A stretch of 64,000 nucleotides of DNA from Antitrichia curtipendula (Eukaryota > Streptophyta > Bryopsida > Hypnales > Leucodontaceae), in assembly GCA_951230915.1 (NCBI GenBank), contig OX579634.1, forward strand, positions 20,238,725-20,302,724. Direction: 5' to 3'. Position numbers and translations under genes: made by a program. Within the stretch, counting starts at the first letter, position 1, and each line of letters opens with the position of its first letter. Positions 32,448-44,178 of this stretch are shown piece by piece. Below the pieces are notes generated by a model. It did no database searches. It was given only the letters and a program-made list of their open reading frames with translations, and was not told the origin of the DNA.

Positions 32448-33326
32448 TTAGTTTGTTGGTTGATTGATTCTATCCAAAAACAAACACTATAGCATCAACT
32501 TTAGTTTCAAAATTTGAATTTCAAAATCCTATCTACAACTACATTTACACTGCACAACAAGGTTAAGATTTGGTTGGATTGGAAAGGTCAGGTTTGACTA
32601 GGTTAGGTTAGGTTCTTATTTTGTTTGTTTGTTATGGTGAAACCTCCGGAACCATGGTCCTTTGGATGTATTTATAGTATCGTTACAAAGTTCTTTGCGA
32701 GGAGGGGTGCACGAACTTTGTTTTGTGGCGTTTGGACTACATTAATGTGATAATTTAGCAACTATGGGATTTTTTTAGACACCCCTGCAAATTATGTTTC
32801 CTATTGAAATGTGACAATAATTTGATCATCTTGATTTCATTGTGTCTAATTACATAATTTTGATTGTAAGATTCCTTTGTAGCTAGGCCTAGGTGTTCCT
32901 TTTACTCCTATCATTGCATGGCTATTTTTCATAATCAAGCAATCAAAGGCTTGTGGAGGTCACTATTGTCCCTTCTTTTGGGCATAACCATCACATGATG
33001 TTATTCACTTCTCCTTGTGTTCAAGATAACATTACCGCTAATTTTACAAGGAGATTTTCAACATTTTCTTGATCATGGCTTGCCAAGAATTGAGGTCATA
33101 GAGGATTTGTGGTCATTCCCTTGTAATCATATAAAGGATTTTTATATAATTATTTTTAGGTAGCACACAAAGCAATGTATACTCTAGAATGGTGAAGCTA
33201 TTTATATCCACTAATATGATTGAAAAATATACAACGTGGATGAAAATATATGTATTTATCCTAAAAGTGTATAATAAAATTGAACAATATATTAGTATCT
33301 AGATTACGTTGCAAATGAGTGATTTC
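32448..33326. other. AT-rich intergenic DNA, no gene recognised
   Basis: It includes a short tandem-like GGTTAGGTTAGGTT near 32600. Nothing else is identifiable. Confidence 0.4.
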
Positions 33327-33334
33327 ATCCATTG

Positions 33335-33927
33335 CCCGGGGAGATCACTTAGTGGATCTATAACAAACCATGTGTGTTAAAGTGATTTTTTGGACCCCTA
33401 TTTGTTTTTTAATAAACTATATTTTCAACCTATAATTTTGGGCTTTGTTTAATAATGACTACAGGCTTTTACTACCAAAAATTCCCAATTCAAACAACAT
33501 ATGAAATGATTTCTAGAATAGGTTGAAAAATGAACTAAAATGGCATTTTTTCAATTCAAATATTTATAGAGAATGCATTTAGATGACCATTGCATCATTA
33601 TTCAAGAAAAATGAACTTTCAACAGAGAGATATTTTTAGCAATTTTTTGTTCATTTTTTAGACAAATTTTTCTTTTATAATATAGGGGTGTGAAAGTTAT
33701 TTTCAGCTTTACAATGTATTTTTTTACTTCAAAAATTTGTAACTAATTATAGTTAACAAAAAAAAATATCAATAATTCAAGACATAAACTTTCAAAGTAG
33801 AAAAATCTATTCATATATATATTTTTTATTTATTTATTTTTATTATTTAAATTTTAGGACATAATATAGGGGATCTAAATCTTAACACACGTAATTTCTA
33901 ATGGACACTCTAGGTGACCTCCCCGGG
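33335..33927. mobile_element. Non-autonomous element with 8-bp target duplication (hAT- or Mutator-like)
   Basis: The perfect direct repeat ATCCATTG flanks the element (33327-33334 and 33928-33935). The ends CCCGGGGAGATCACTTAG and (inverse complement) CCCGGGGAGGTCACCTAG match at 16 of 18, and the imperfect inverted repeat continues for about 70 bp (TGTGTGTTAA versus CGTGTGTTAA; GGACCCCTAT versus GATCCCCTAT). An 8-bp duplication fits hAT; the long inverted repeat is more Mutator-like. No transposase frame is visible. Confidence 0.82.
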
Positions 33928-33935
33928 ATCCATTG

Positions 33936-34443
33936 AAAATAGGAAAATCAATTGCTCAATACTCCCTCCAAAAAAACATGGTCATATATATATTTCCTTA
34001 TCGTTGTAAATGAGATTTAGACAACTTTTCTAATGCATCTCACTATTCCATATGTACATCAACACATGCCTTGGATGTATCCTCTCCATCCAGATTTTAA
34101 GTGTCTACAATTTTGTTGAAATTTTTTTATACCAATTTCAATGATTATATTGTGAAAAATATAATTTTAAAAGGTTCCGAAATTTAAATCACTAGAATCA
34201 ATGAACAACATTGCATGTTTGCATGCATTATGTATAATGTGTTCATTGCAATCTAAATAAACTTAGATACAAGAAAGCCTCCATATGACTTACTCAAAAC
34301 AACATGAAAAAACATTAAATCCAACCACTTGTGATAAGGTAGGAAGTCCATAAACTAACTAGGTTTGAATTGCATCCCTTATCGAGGGACAAGAGACATG
34401 TTCCTTGAAGTATCTATTACTATTAGTAATGAGTTAGGTAGGC
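33936..34443. other. AT-rich intergenic DNA, no gene recognised
   Basis: About 500 bp with no recognisable feature. Confidence 0.4.
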
Positions 34444-35383
34444 TTAACCCCTAAAGTCCCAAAGTTCATGTGTAGGACTCTTGGGATTTTGGGTAGGCTT
34501 CTTTGATTTCAATTTTTAACATGATTTTTTGAATTTTTTTAAAAGATAGGAAATCAGATTAGATTTTTGGAAATATATATTGTTTTCAATTAGTGCTTGG
34601 GAGGAAAAGTTATGCCACCCTAAGTTCAAAAAGCAACTCGAGGGTAGCCCACCAAAAAATCACCAAAAATTGAATTTTTATTTTTTTATTTTTTTTATTT
34701 CAAAGATTATATTTTTGTCTTCATCTAAAACTTTGATTAATTCCATTTGGACTAGTGCTAAGAAAGTTATGGACAATCTTTCCTTTGGGGCAACATAAGC
34801 ATCTTCTTGAAAAAATAACTTAAAGAATTCATTTTTTAATGCAATTTTTATAATTTTACAATTATTTTTTGTTAAACATGGTTAAGTTTGTTTTCTAGAA
34901 CAATCTCATTGTTGGGATTATTGTGTTTCAATTCCATCTAAGAGCTATTAACGGTTTAGTTTTCCCTTCAATTTTTAATGTACTTCTATTTAACAATTTT
35001 ATAAAGAATGAAAGTTAAATTTTTTGTGGGTGAATATTTTTTCTTAGATTTTCATTTCAATTCTTTACCACAAAAAAATTAGAACATCAAAAGTAGTAGT
35101 GCAAAAATTTCATGTTAAGAAGGTTTAAAGTCAAAGAATCTAGTCAAGCTAGGTGTAAAAAAATTTGTTTTCTTCACTTTAAATGCAAACATCTTGCAAT
35201 CTATGCATTCAAAGTTTTTGAAATTTTTTCCATGCATTCTTATACTAGTAAATAGTCTAGTGCAGGATCCAATGATTGCATTTGCAAAAAAAAATTATTT
35301 TATAATTATTTTACTCTTTGCAATTAAAAATGGCAGTTTTGAGAGGTTTTTGATGAAAAGATGGCCTTTGGACTTTATGGGTT
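34444..35383 (-). mobile_element. Family A element, 940 bp
   Basis: The ends TTAACCCCTAAAGTCCC and GGACTTTATGGGTTAA pair with one mismatch and one indel. The interior is inverse to the 8813-9752 copy. The right TTAA (35380-35383) is also the left TTAA of the next element, so two elements share one site. Confidence 0.8.
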
Positions 35384-35971
35384 AACCCCTAAAAAACCAT
35401 TTGTCCCCTCAAGGGACAATTTGGGTCCGGGTAGGTTCCTATTGTCTCAATTTGAAGTGAATTTTTTTGAGATTTTTTTGAGGTTGTGTAGTTTTGCGAG
35501 AGGTTTGTGGATATATAATTTTTGTTTCAATCGGATGCCGGATGAAACAATTATGGCACAATAAGCAAGAAACAGAGATTGTCGTGTAGCCCCCCAAAAA
35601 TGACAAGAAGTCAAAATATTTTTAAAATTTTTTTTTCCTAGAATATTATGTTTTTATCTATACGTGAAGCTTTGATTCATTCTATTTGGACTAGGGATGA
35701 GAAAGTTATGAACGCTCTTAGTTTTTTGGGCAATTTAAGCATCTTCTTAAGAAAAAACTTTTTGTTCAACTTTGAATGCTAATATCTTCCAATCCATACT
35801 GTAAAATTTTATGAAATTTTTGCTACATGATCTCAGACAAGTTAAGTACAAGATCCTATGGTTAAATTCCAAAAAAAATTACTTTTTTGATTTCCTTAAG
35901 TGAATGCAGCAGAAGTGGTAGTTTTGAGTGTTTTTTTTGACAGAAAACACCCGTGGGGCTGTACGGGTTAA
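35380..35971 (-). mobile_element. Family A short form (592 bp)
   Basis: This is the inverse complement of the pattern at 27252-27828. It begins TTAACCCCTAAAAAACC followed by the palindrome TGTCCCCTCAAGGGACA (35401-35417), and ends GGGGCTGTACGGGTTAA. The shared blocks GGATGCCGGATGAAACAA and GACAAGTTAAGTACAAGATC are clear. Confidence 0.82.
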
Positions 35972-37261
35972 ATGGACGATTTATGGACCTCCTACCACCT
36001 TACATCAATACAATGAAATTGAGGCATTCTTCAGTGCAAGCTGCCCAGCTGTCATTGGATACTTAAAAAACCTACTATAGCTTTGTGACATTTGTAGCGA
36101 CCGTAGTCTGTCTGTAGCACTAGTTTATCTGCAAATGTACGCAACATGAAACTTCTTACTTAAGGTCAAGATATCCAATAACTTAAAACATTCCTCCCCA
36201 ATTACTGTATGACATGCGCACACATTGTCCAATGCAGCAGATTGGGCTCCAATTGCAAATAGTGAACGCATCATTATTTGAAAAATATTAAATGCTTGGT
36301 CAAATGCCGATGAAATCATGACATGATAACATAAAACAACATATATACTCAGTTGCTCTGGTCCCTCCGTCCCCAAAATAAGACCGGCAAATAAGACTTG
36401 AGGTAGCAGTTTTGTCCACAGATCCAACACATTCAATAGACATCCAATAATCATTTGTTTCAAAAATAATTAAAAAAAACATTCCAATAGTCTTTATGTA
36501 GGTGTCATGCCACTATGTCGGTTACACTGATTAATTTCTAATAGAGATGACATCCACTAGCTGAATGAATTATGGATGCTTTGAAGAGCTTATTTATTAT
36601 TGGGGCTACATGAAATGGAATACAGACATGGAGCACATTCAAGTTTGCCAAAAAAAAATCAAATATTATCTATTCTTCAGTGATGAGTTTAACCCCTTAA
36701 ACATCCAAAGTCTTCTCCAGAATTGACGATTTGGAAAGAAAGCATAATAAAGTACTCTTTGGAAGTATATTTTGGAATCGATGAAAAAAAAAAGATGTAG
36801 ATTTTGAGTTCTAGATTCCATCCATATAGTTAGATTCACCAATGTTGTCAACAATATTTTTCTATAAATTTTGAAAGGAAAATTTCAAAATTCCCTTGCA
36901 ATTCAATTACAAGCAGAATATTATCATTTTTTGAGTAGAATTTGTTGGAATGGGTTTGAAATGAGGTTCTCTTGGCATGGTGATTTTTAAAATTTTTTAC
37001 GCTCTTTAAATCTCTGACCTCGTTTTTGCAAATCCAGTTTTGAACTAGATTTAGTGCAATTTTGGCTTGGTCAACCACTTGATACACTTTCACATTTGTA
37101 ATTTAAAAAAAATATGTATTGTAGTAACACCAAATTCAACCATCAAATAGGACAACAATTTGATAAGTATCTCCACAACTTATGATGACTTTCATCCAAA
37201 TAGTATTCAGAAAGAAAAATGATTTTCGATTTGTTTGTTGTTCAGAAATTGGACGTTGGAG
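35972..37261. other. Intergenic DNA with a possible coding relic on the minus strand
   Basis: A minus-strand frame at 36125-36463 (112 codons) has a protein-like composition (LLNVLDLWTKLLPQVLFAG; SAALDNVCACHTVIGEE), reminiscent of helical-repeat proteins, but I recognise no family and see no matching exons. TTAACCCCTTAAACATCC at 36689 looks like a TTAA-element end; its partner is unclear. Confidence 0.35.
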
Positions 37262-38100
37262 TGCTTTACCCCCCCTAAAGTCCCATTGTCTCCTCAAGGG
37301 ACAAAAATGGATTTTGGGTAGGCTCTTATAGTCTCAATATTTGTTGCGATTTTCTAGATTTTTTTGTGAGGATAGAAAAATACATCAACTTTTCAAAAAT
37401 ATAATTTTATTTAAATTGGAGTGCGGGAACAAAAGTTATGGCACAAAAAGTCCTTTTTAAAGTTTGGCGGGTAGAAAAAAACCTTCAAAAAAATCTAAAG
37501 TAAAAATAAACAATAATAATAATAATTTTGTATATATTAGATTTTTATGTACATGGGAAGCTTTGATTTATTCCATTTAGATTTGTTATGTGAAAGTTAT
37601 AAACAATCTTGTTTACGCAAAAAATAAGATTGTCCATAACGCAAAATCTGAAAAGAAACACTTGTAGGATTCATTCCGAACTTCAATTTTTACAATTTTT
37701 CAAAAGAAAATTTACACAAGGCTAAGATCTCTTTCTAGAACAATCTCACCATTTAGATTAGTGTATTTCAATTCTATCTTAGAGCTATTAATAATTTAGA
37801 TTTTCCTTCAATCTTGACCTACTTCTACTTGACAATTTTTTAATGAGTAAAAAATAAGTGTGATTTTTTTGAATTTTTTTTTTCGTACACTCTCAACTCA
37901 ATCTTTTATCATATAAAATTTGAAATTCAAAATTATTAGAGCAAAAATTATAGGTAATGAAGGTTCAAAGTCAAAAAATGTAATTTAGCAAGGTGCAGAA
38001 GAAATGGTTTCTTTCAATTTAAACACAAATATCTTGCGATTTACATGGTCAAAGTTTGTGAAATTTCTTCCACATTTTTATCCAGGTCTAGTATATATAT
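37262..38100 (-). mobile_element. Family A copy, one end missing
   Basis: The left boundary reads TTTACCCCCCCTAAAGTCCC with the typical palindrome TGTCTCCTCAAGGGACA at 37289. The interior follows the family A pattern in inverse orientation (AGATTTTCCTTCAATCTTGA; CTACTTCTACTT) up to about 38090, where the similarity stops before the expected end and TTAA. Confidence 0.6.
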
Positions 38101-38990
38101 CTTCACAGAAGTCTAATTTCAGACCACATACTAGGACAAGTATAGGTTTTAGGTTTAGCTTAACTTTGCCAAAGTAATGGATTTAACATACTGCCAAGTC
38201 TCATTTCCGAGGTAGATTTGTCACCATTTCACTGAATAGTTAGAAAAGTGGTATATCTTGTAATTATGTCCCTCTTTCTACACCTTCGGAGTTACAAAAT
38301 TAAGTACAAATATGATTGGATGTTTGTGATGAACTATTAGGACTTGCCCACAATGCTCTTGACGAGGCTCTTGAGCCTCTAGGCTTTCAAGCATTATCAA
38401 ATCCATTTAAAAAAAATTTGGACATCTAGAAGGCCGCTTCATAGTGATATGTTTGGCTATTTCCATGTCAGTGTTGTAAGAATAGTGACATATTTTTAAC
38501 AACCACATCATCTTACTTTCATGACCCAAGGTAGCTAATGAAATGTCGTTCTTGTATGGATTTTGTTAGTATTCCACGCATTTCTAACAACCACATCATT
38601 TAACTTTCGTGACTCAAGGTAGTCAATTAGACATTCAAACTTTGTTTTCACAACTGAAAATTTAAAATGATGAACAATCCCCTTCAAGCTTGTTCTTGCG
38701 GCCTGCGAAAGCCCAATTTTTTTTTGTAATGCCTAATTTGAAGTTATGATGAGTAGAAGAAGGATTGAGTAGGGGATGTCATCCCTTCTCCAAGAATGAA
38801 ACTTTTGTGAAGAATGAGAAGGTATTGAATGAAAAGAGGAGCCAATAGGAGCCTTTTCCATGAAGAAGGTGTGACACTCCTTTTGTAAAAGTGAGACACT
38901 AGTGTGTTGAAAACTTCATGCAAAAATACTTCTTCAAGTCCATTCTTCACTTTCAAAGGAAAAAAAAAATGCTTCTCAAGCTTAAAGAGA
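38101..38990. other. Intergenic DNA, no gene recognised
   Basis: AACCACATCAT-TAACTTTC-TGAC-CAAGGTAG occurs twice (about 38500 and 38590), a local duplication of about 90 bp. No gene is visible. Confidence 0.4.
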
Positions 38991-38995
38991 ATTTG

Positions 38996-39230
38996 GTCCC
39001 AAACTACCGCAAGTGATGGCCAAGTGATAGGAACTTCTAATGGAATCCATGTGGTTCCTAGTTCAACTCCCTATGCTGACATTGTTTGTATGGGGGCTCT
39101 TCATGTTGGGGCACAAGGACTGGGGGTTGTTCCTCCATTTGTTCCTTGGGAGATATCCAAGGATATCCAAGGTGTGTAATTCCTATGTCCATTATACTAG
39201 GTTGCCTTGGTCCTTGAAGACAGTATGTTT
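38996..39230 (+). mobile_element. tRNA-derived SINE-like repeat, copy 2
   Basis: This is homologous to 17243-17440. It has GTGATGGCCAAGTGATAGG (A-box-like, near 39013) and GGTTCCTAGTTCAACTCCC (B-box-like, 39053-39071), 35-45 bp apart as in tRNA genes, followed by the shared tail ATGCTGAC, GGGGGCTCTTCATG and GGGGGTTGTTCCTCC. Copies differ by numerous substitutions, so the family is old. It sits immediately upstream of the MIR156 block. Confidence 0.62.
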
Positions 39231-39785
39231 AAAAAGCAAAAAAGCAAAAATCTTTCATAGAATGGGCCCTCCACACAATTCAAGGAGAGAGTGCCACGTC
39301 CTCATTCTCTGAAGATTGAGAAGGGATCGTAGGGACCGCAACAGACCCGGCAGTGCCAGCTCCGGCCAGGCAGGCAGTGAAATGAAGTTACTGCGTAAGG
39401 GGGAGGTGAAAACAAAAGGCAGTATGGGCACTCCGGGTTAAGAGGCGCGTCCAGCGAGTGAACTTAGCACTACGCCTTGAGTGCTCCGGACTAGAAAAGA
39501 CCCTTCCATCGGAAACTACTTAAGTGCGAGGCGTTTCGCATTCCAAGCAGTTCTCCAACGTCTGGTGCCCAGCATCATTCTCGTCACTGCGAAATTGCTG
39601 CATGTTGCTGCCGCCTGCTGCGCGAAGGTACGATTCTGTGGAGGAATGGCGCTGCAAGCTAAGGAGAGTCAGCACCAACAGTGACAGGTGAGTGGCGGGG
39701 TTTCTTGCTGTAGTGGGACGACGGGCTGACAGTGACGGCAGGGTTGGCGGGGCGGGTTTGGAGGCATGATTGTTTGTTGCCGTGT

Positions 39786-39910
39786 CAGTCGGAGGGAGTG
39801 GAAGTGACAGAAGAGAGTGAGCACAGTTGAGTATGTACCTGAGGAAATGGTACCTGCTCATGTGTGTTCACCCTCTTCCTGTCGCACCCCCCCCTTCCAA
39901 GGATTCCATC
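39786..39910 (+). ncRNA. MIR156: miR156 precursor hairpin
   Basis: TGACAGAAGAGAGTGAGCAC at 39805-39824 is the exact mature miR156 sequence. miR156 directs cleavage and repression of SPL transcription-factor mRNAs and controls phase change in land plants. It lies on the 5' arm, as in known precursors. The 3' arm at about 39864-39884 (GTGTTCACCCTCTTCCTGTC) pairs with it through one bulged C, a G-U pair and one A-C mismatch. The terminal stem continues with GAGTATGTACC opposite GGTACCTGCTC, leaving a small loop. Below the duplex, GTGGAAG faces CTTCCA. A strong GT donor at 39688 lies just upstream, so the hairpin may sit in an intron or late exon. Frames on either strand over it are accidental. 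Confidence 0.93.
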
Positions 39911-42900
39911 GTCGTCAGTGTTGCACTGTGCAGGCGTTGCGTGAGGCTAAAGACGACAGAGGCGTGGCGAGCGTGTGAGGTGATCCATCACGGTATGGAG
40001 ATTGGCCACTTCGAATTCTTATGACCGGAAACATTGGTTCCGAGCCCGCCTTCTGGCAAGTACCTGACGATATACGTCGTCAATACTGCGCCGGCATGTG
40101 ATCATGTGTGCTCTTGCAGCGAGAACTTGCCTGGCAGGCAACTGCTGCTATGCAGCTTCAAAGCCCCTGGTGTGCAACTGTCTGTTTGTCTGGCTGGTTT
40201 GCTGCATGCTCGGCTGACGTCACTGCGGAAGAATTTTTTCTGACGGCGTCAAGATATCTCGGAAATGTCCACTATCTAGCGTTTTGCGGTTCTCGGTTCA
40301 TCCATTGCTTTAGGAGGCGCCTACGGTGAACAAGAGACTATTGCGAAAGTACTTTCGGCGGTCTTCTTCAGTTTAGAACAAGATTCATGCATGTGCATCA
40401 GCATTTCTTGAATCGTGATTAGGCTCACCTCGGCTGCGGCTTGACACAAAGAATGTAATGTAAGCCAAAACTTTATAACAAGCCTCGCTACTGTGGAAGC
40501 GGATCATCTGTCATTATCACCTGAGCAGTCTCAGACTCTCAGGCATAATGAGTCAGCTGTTGATGAAATCCGTTGTATTAACCAAGAGCCCTCCGTTCCC
40601 ATATGAGGAGTTGGTTTTCCGTAATTCAGTTTAATTGTAAGTAGCGCAACGCTTGAAGGCTACGCTCTGCGAAATTACATGATATGACCAAGTAGACTCC
40701 GTCTGAAATCGAAGGCAGAAAATCCTGCTATTCATTCCCTGACATGAAAGCAGTGTTTGCCCACCGATCGTTTCCGGCATGCAGTTAGCTAGTCTTGCTG
40801 TTACTCATCTTGCAGGATATGTAACCTCATAAGAGAGTAAGCGATCTGATCTTACATGGTGTATGCTTACGTTTAATGCTGGTTTGTTTCATGCATCACG
40901 TTGCAGAAAATTGCTCTGTGATACTGCTTATCTTTTGGACGTTAACAGATCTGAGGATGTCGAATGAGACGTAAGTTGCGCAACATTTCCCTGGAACACA
41001 GAAATCAAGTCAGAATCCTCTAGCCTAGCTTTGCTGTAGATGAAGATGTTGATTTAGTCTGTCTAGCCTTTAGAAGATCGGAGGCGCTCTCACTCTTTGC
41101 GATTGGCTTATCTCTTCGTATTATGTCCTGACTCCTGACAGAAAGCCATGATGGAGACTGATACGAAGAACAAGAGATGGAGGACTGGCCAGTCCTTAGA
41201 TTTCAGTTACTGTGCTAGCTGGCTCGCGGACTCGAGATTTAACCTATGTCTCTCTTCTCATTGCAGCATCGGACGGTACTTTGACGTTAGACTGAGGTTG
41301 TCGAAGTGAATACAGAGAATAGTATGAACTACTCGAGTGGAGGCGGAGCAACATCCACGCTAGCTCTCTCAGCACGTATGAGGAATGTTCACCAGCAAGA
41401 CGACAAGAAATAGAGTTCCCATGTACGACGCAATAGGAACGCTCAGGTTATTCCTCTTTAGCATCTTTCTGAACCTATATAAGAAACTGGCAAACAGGAG
41501 TGAATGTTTCGTATAACTGTTATGTTTGGAATAATTTAAGATAATTTAACATTGATGAAATCTAGCTGAGACAGCGTCCGTGAATGTCCCTGTAAAGTGT
41601 TCGTATAGTGTTCGAGTTGCTCGAGCATACATTTTTTGCTTCCTTTGTACTCGACCACATCTCGGCATCTCGCGGAAGTGAATGCCGAATGCAAAGGAAA
41701 CAGAAATTCCAGTCAATGCCGATCGACCAGAAGGTTTCAAGTGTAGAGCTGGGAACTTGGGGAAGTAATATAGTTTGTTTGTCATTTGTCTTGCGACCCA
41801 GATGCTCAGTCAGAAGATGTGTGCCATCTTTGCCATATCATCGCAAGAATGATTGAATATGGTGAGTCACTGATCACATCGCTAGTCCTCACTATCGAGC
41901 CTTTCACGTTACAAGAAGGATTCATAAACGAGAGCTTTGCTGGAAAACAATAAGATGAGCATGCGTGGTAGATTAATGTTGAAATTTCTCACAGAGCCTT
42001 GTGTTTGCAGATTATTTCTGTTGATATATGGTAGCCATAGTCAAGTCGCAGTGTTGATGCGTATTTCAAAACAGACTGATATCATTTTCAAAGTATTGAC
42101 TCGTTGACTATCCAACTTGCATTCTTGACTGCAGTGCTCTTCGTGTGATGCTTTTGCGCTCGATTCCAAGTTCTCGAGATCCCTTTCCTGAACTTGATGG
42201 AATGACGCTACTGGATGTAGAAGTTTTGTCTTGTACAGATGCTTTTCAGAATTGATTTTCTAATATATCTGATTGTCCCAAAAGAATCGCAGAAACGGTA
42301 GCTTGAAGGCCGTTTGATGTTAAATTGTAGGCAACGGAAATCCGTTATGTAGTATACATAGCACTTTGGTTACAGTCCTATTTTAGTCTCTATGCTCGTG
42401 TTGAGCGTTGACGGATGAGACTTACAAGGGGCATTCTCAGGGCTAGATTATGTAGGCAAATTGTTGTCATGCACATTGGAGGATGGCATGCGCTGTGATT
42501 GATCTCTGGGCAAAGCGTGGTGCATTTAGTGCTGAGGACACTAAAGATGTTGCTCTTCTCCAATATGGAGGCTGTAAACCTGGTTTTCAACCAGTTCACT
42601 TAAGAGGATAATTTTTTTCCCCATTTAAGCATTGTCGTGTCATTAAGTCACTCATGCATGAAGAATTACACTGATCATTTTTCTGATGCCTCATCGTTTT
42701 CGTGTTGCAAATTGTTGTTTTGCTTTCCTTGCTTGATTAAGGGTCAGATCCCTGTCGCATGGCTGTGTGTTGTAGTGTATACTTTTCGTCGAGAGAAATT
42801 ACTCTTATCACTTGCAGTGTCCAAGATTACTATAATTGCTCCAATCCATTAAGCATAGTAAAATTGGAGCTCCGAATAAAATCTGCTACCTGAGTTACTC

Positions 42901-44148
42901 TAATGTTACTTAGAAATGTTACTTAGTTTTTAAGAAAAAAATTTGGCTGTTGCTACGTTAGATACTTTGATTTGATCGTAATCATTTCTTTGGAGTTCAT
43001 CTATGTAGTTAACTTAATGCAAGAACTGAGTCTGCTATAGAACTTTGCAATCTCAAGAAATCGACGTGATCATGTTCTTTCTCAACAGTTCTGAGTTTTT
43101 GCTCGTCTTATTTTGATCGGAACTTCAGGAGAAAGGCTAGCGGTCTCCTTTAAGAAGGCTGACCTCTTGTCGGTGGAGCTAGCTCGAGAGAGATGCTGGT
43201 GTGATATTATTTAGAGTTCTTGATCCGATCTTACTTGTCCAAGAAAGACCAGGACTCCAGGAGTATGGATTGACATAAGGTATTCTTGCGCTCCACATGT
43301 TTTGTCAGTTGCATCTCATTAATTGCTTAAGTCAGTTTGATGACTGTTAATTAATGTAGTTCGATTCTTACCTTCAATTCTAAACATTGAGTTCTACGAA
43401 ATGATTCCTTCAAAAACATTAAAGAATAAGGAATAGATTAGTCTTTGGTTTGATTCATAACATCCATTGCAAGGGATACTATAATGTTTTTGAAGATCGA
43501 GGGTTATGTATCGAATTTAGATTAAAACGTCAGGCTAGATTGCCAGAAGAACAATCAAGTATTCAGTCGTGGTGCATGTACCGGTCAGATGAACTGAGAA
43601 AGCACAGTATGATGCCATGATTTAATAACACTGCCGGTTTAGATACCGGATGCCACAGGATCTGGATCAGGACTTAGGCATGTATTGCATGTTATGACCA
43701 ATTCTGTTCTTGCAGCGTAAATTAGTTTAATGGTAGTTTTTGGCTGAGCGACCACGTGCTCTCACGCTATCGGAAGCTTTCGTGAGAGTACTGGTTTCGA
43801 TTATTCTTGTCGGTTGACAATATCAGAGTTGATTTATATATTCAAATAACATGAACCAGCAAGTCCATGTAAGAAGGATTCGCAGGGGTCGGGGCTCACA
43901 TATGTGTGCTGGGTTCATTCTGTTCATGCCAAACATTTGACAATATTTGAATTCTTTGACACTTCGGTGAACTTTCAATCTGCAGTGTGATTGATCGAGG
44001 CGCACTATTTCCCCAGTATGACTCGTTGTTGGTCTTTAAAGGACGCCAAATCAGCGGCAGCATATAGTATAACGTCAATAACGTCAATGTCGTTAAATTG
44101 GCGAGATTCCATTTTGGCGCGCGCGACCTGAACCGCATCATGGTAATG

Positions 44149-44178
44149 AAATACCGCCAACTTAACAAAGTTGACGGT
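44149..44178. repeat. Short palindrome
   Basis: TACCGCCAACTT and AAGTTGACGGTA face each other across four bases. It is a small hairpin or a dyad for a binding protein, with no further context. Confidence 0.4.

Noticed and set aside
35401..35417. TGTCCC-GGGACA palindromes resemble the 5' stem of U6 snRNA
   Set aside because: The conserved U6 core does not follow; the palindromes are part of family A ends.
36689..37269. Candidate TTAA element beginning TTAACCCCTTAAACATCC
   Set aside because: The sequence at the would-be right end does not pair with it well enough to define an element.
39520..39861. Minus-strand frame of 113 codons over the miR156 hairpin
   Set aside because: Low-complexity Pro/Thr/Ser content with no family likeness; it overlaps the microRNA stem and is explained by composition.
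43723..43800. tRNA-like stretch (TTAGTTTAATGGTAG and GGTTTCGATTATTC)
   Set aside because: The first part resembles an A box and the second a B box, but the acceptor ends do not pair and the B box is interrupted, so no tRNA fold is possible as far as I can see.
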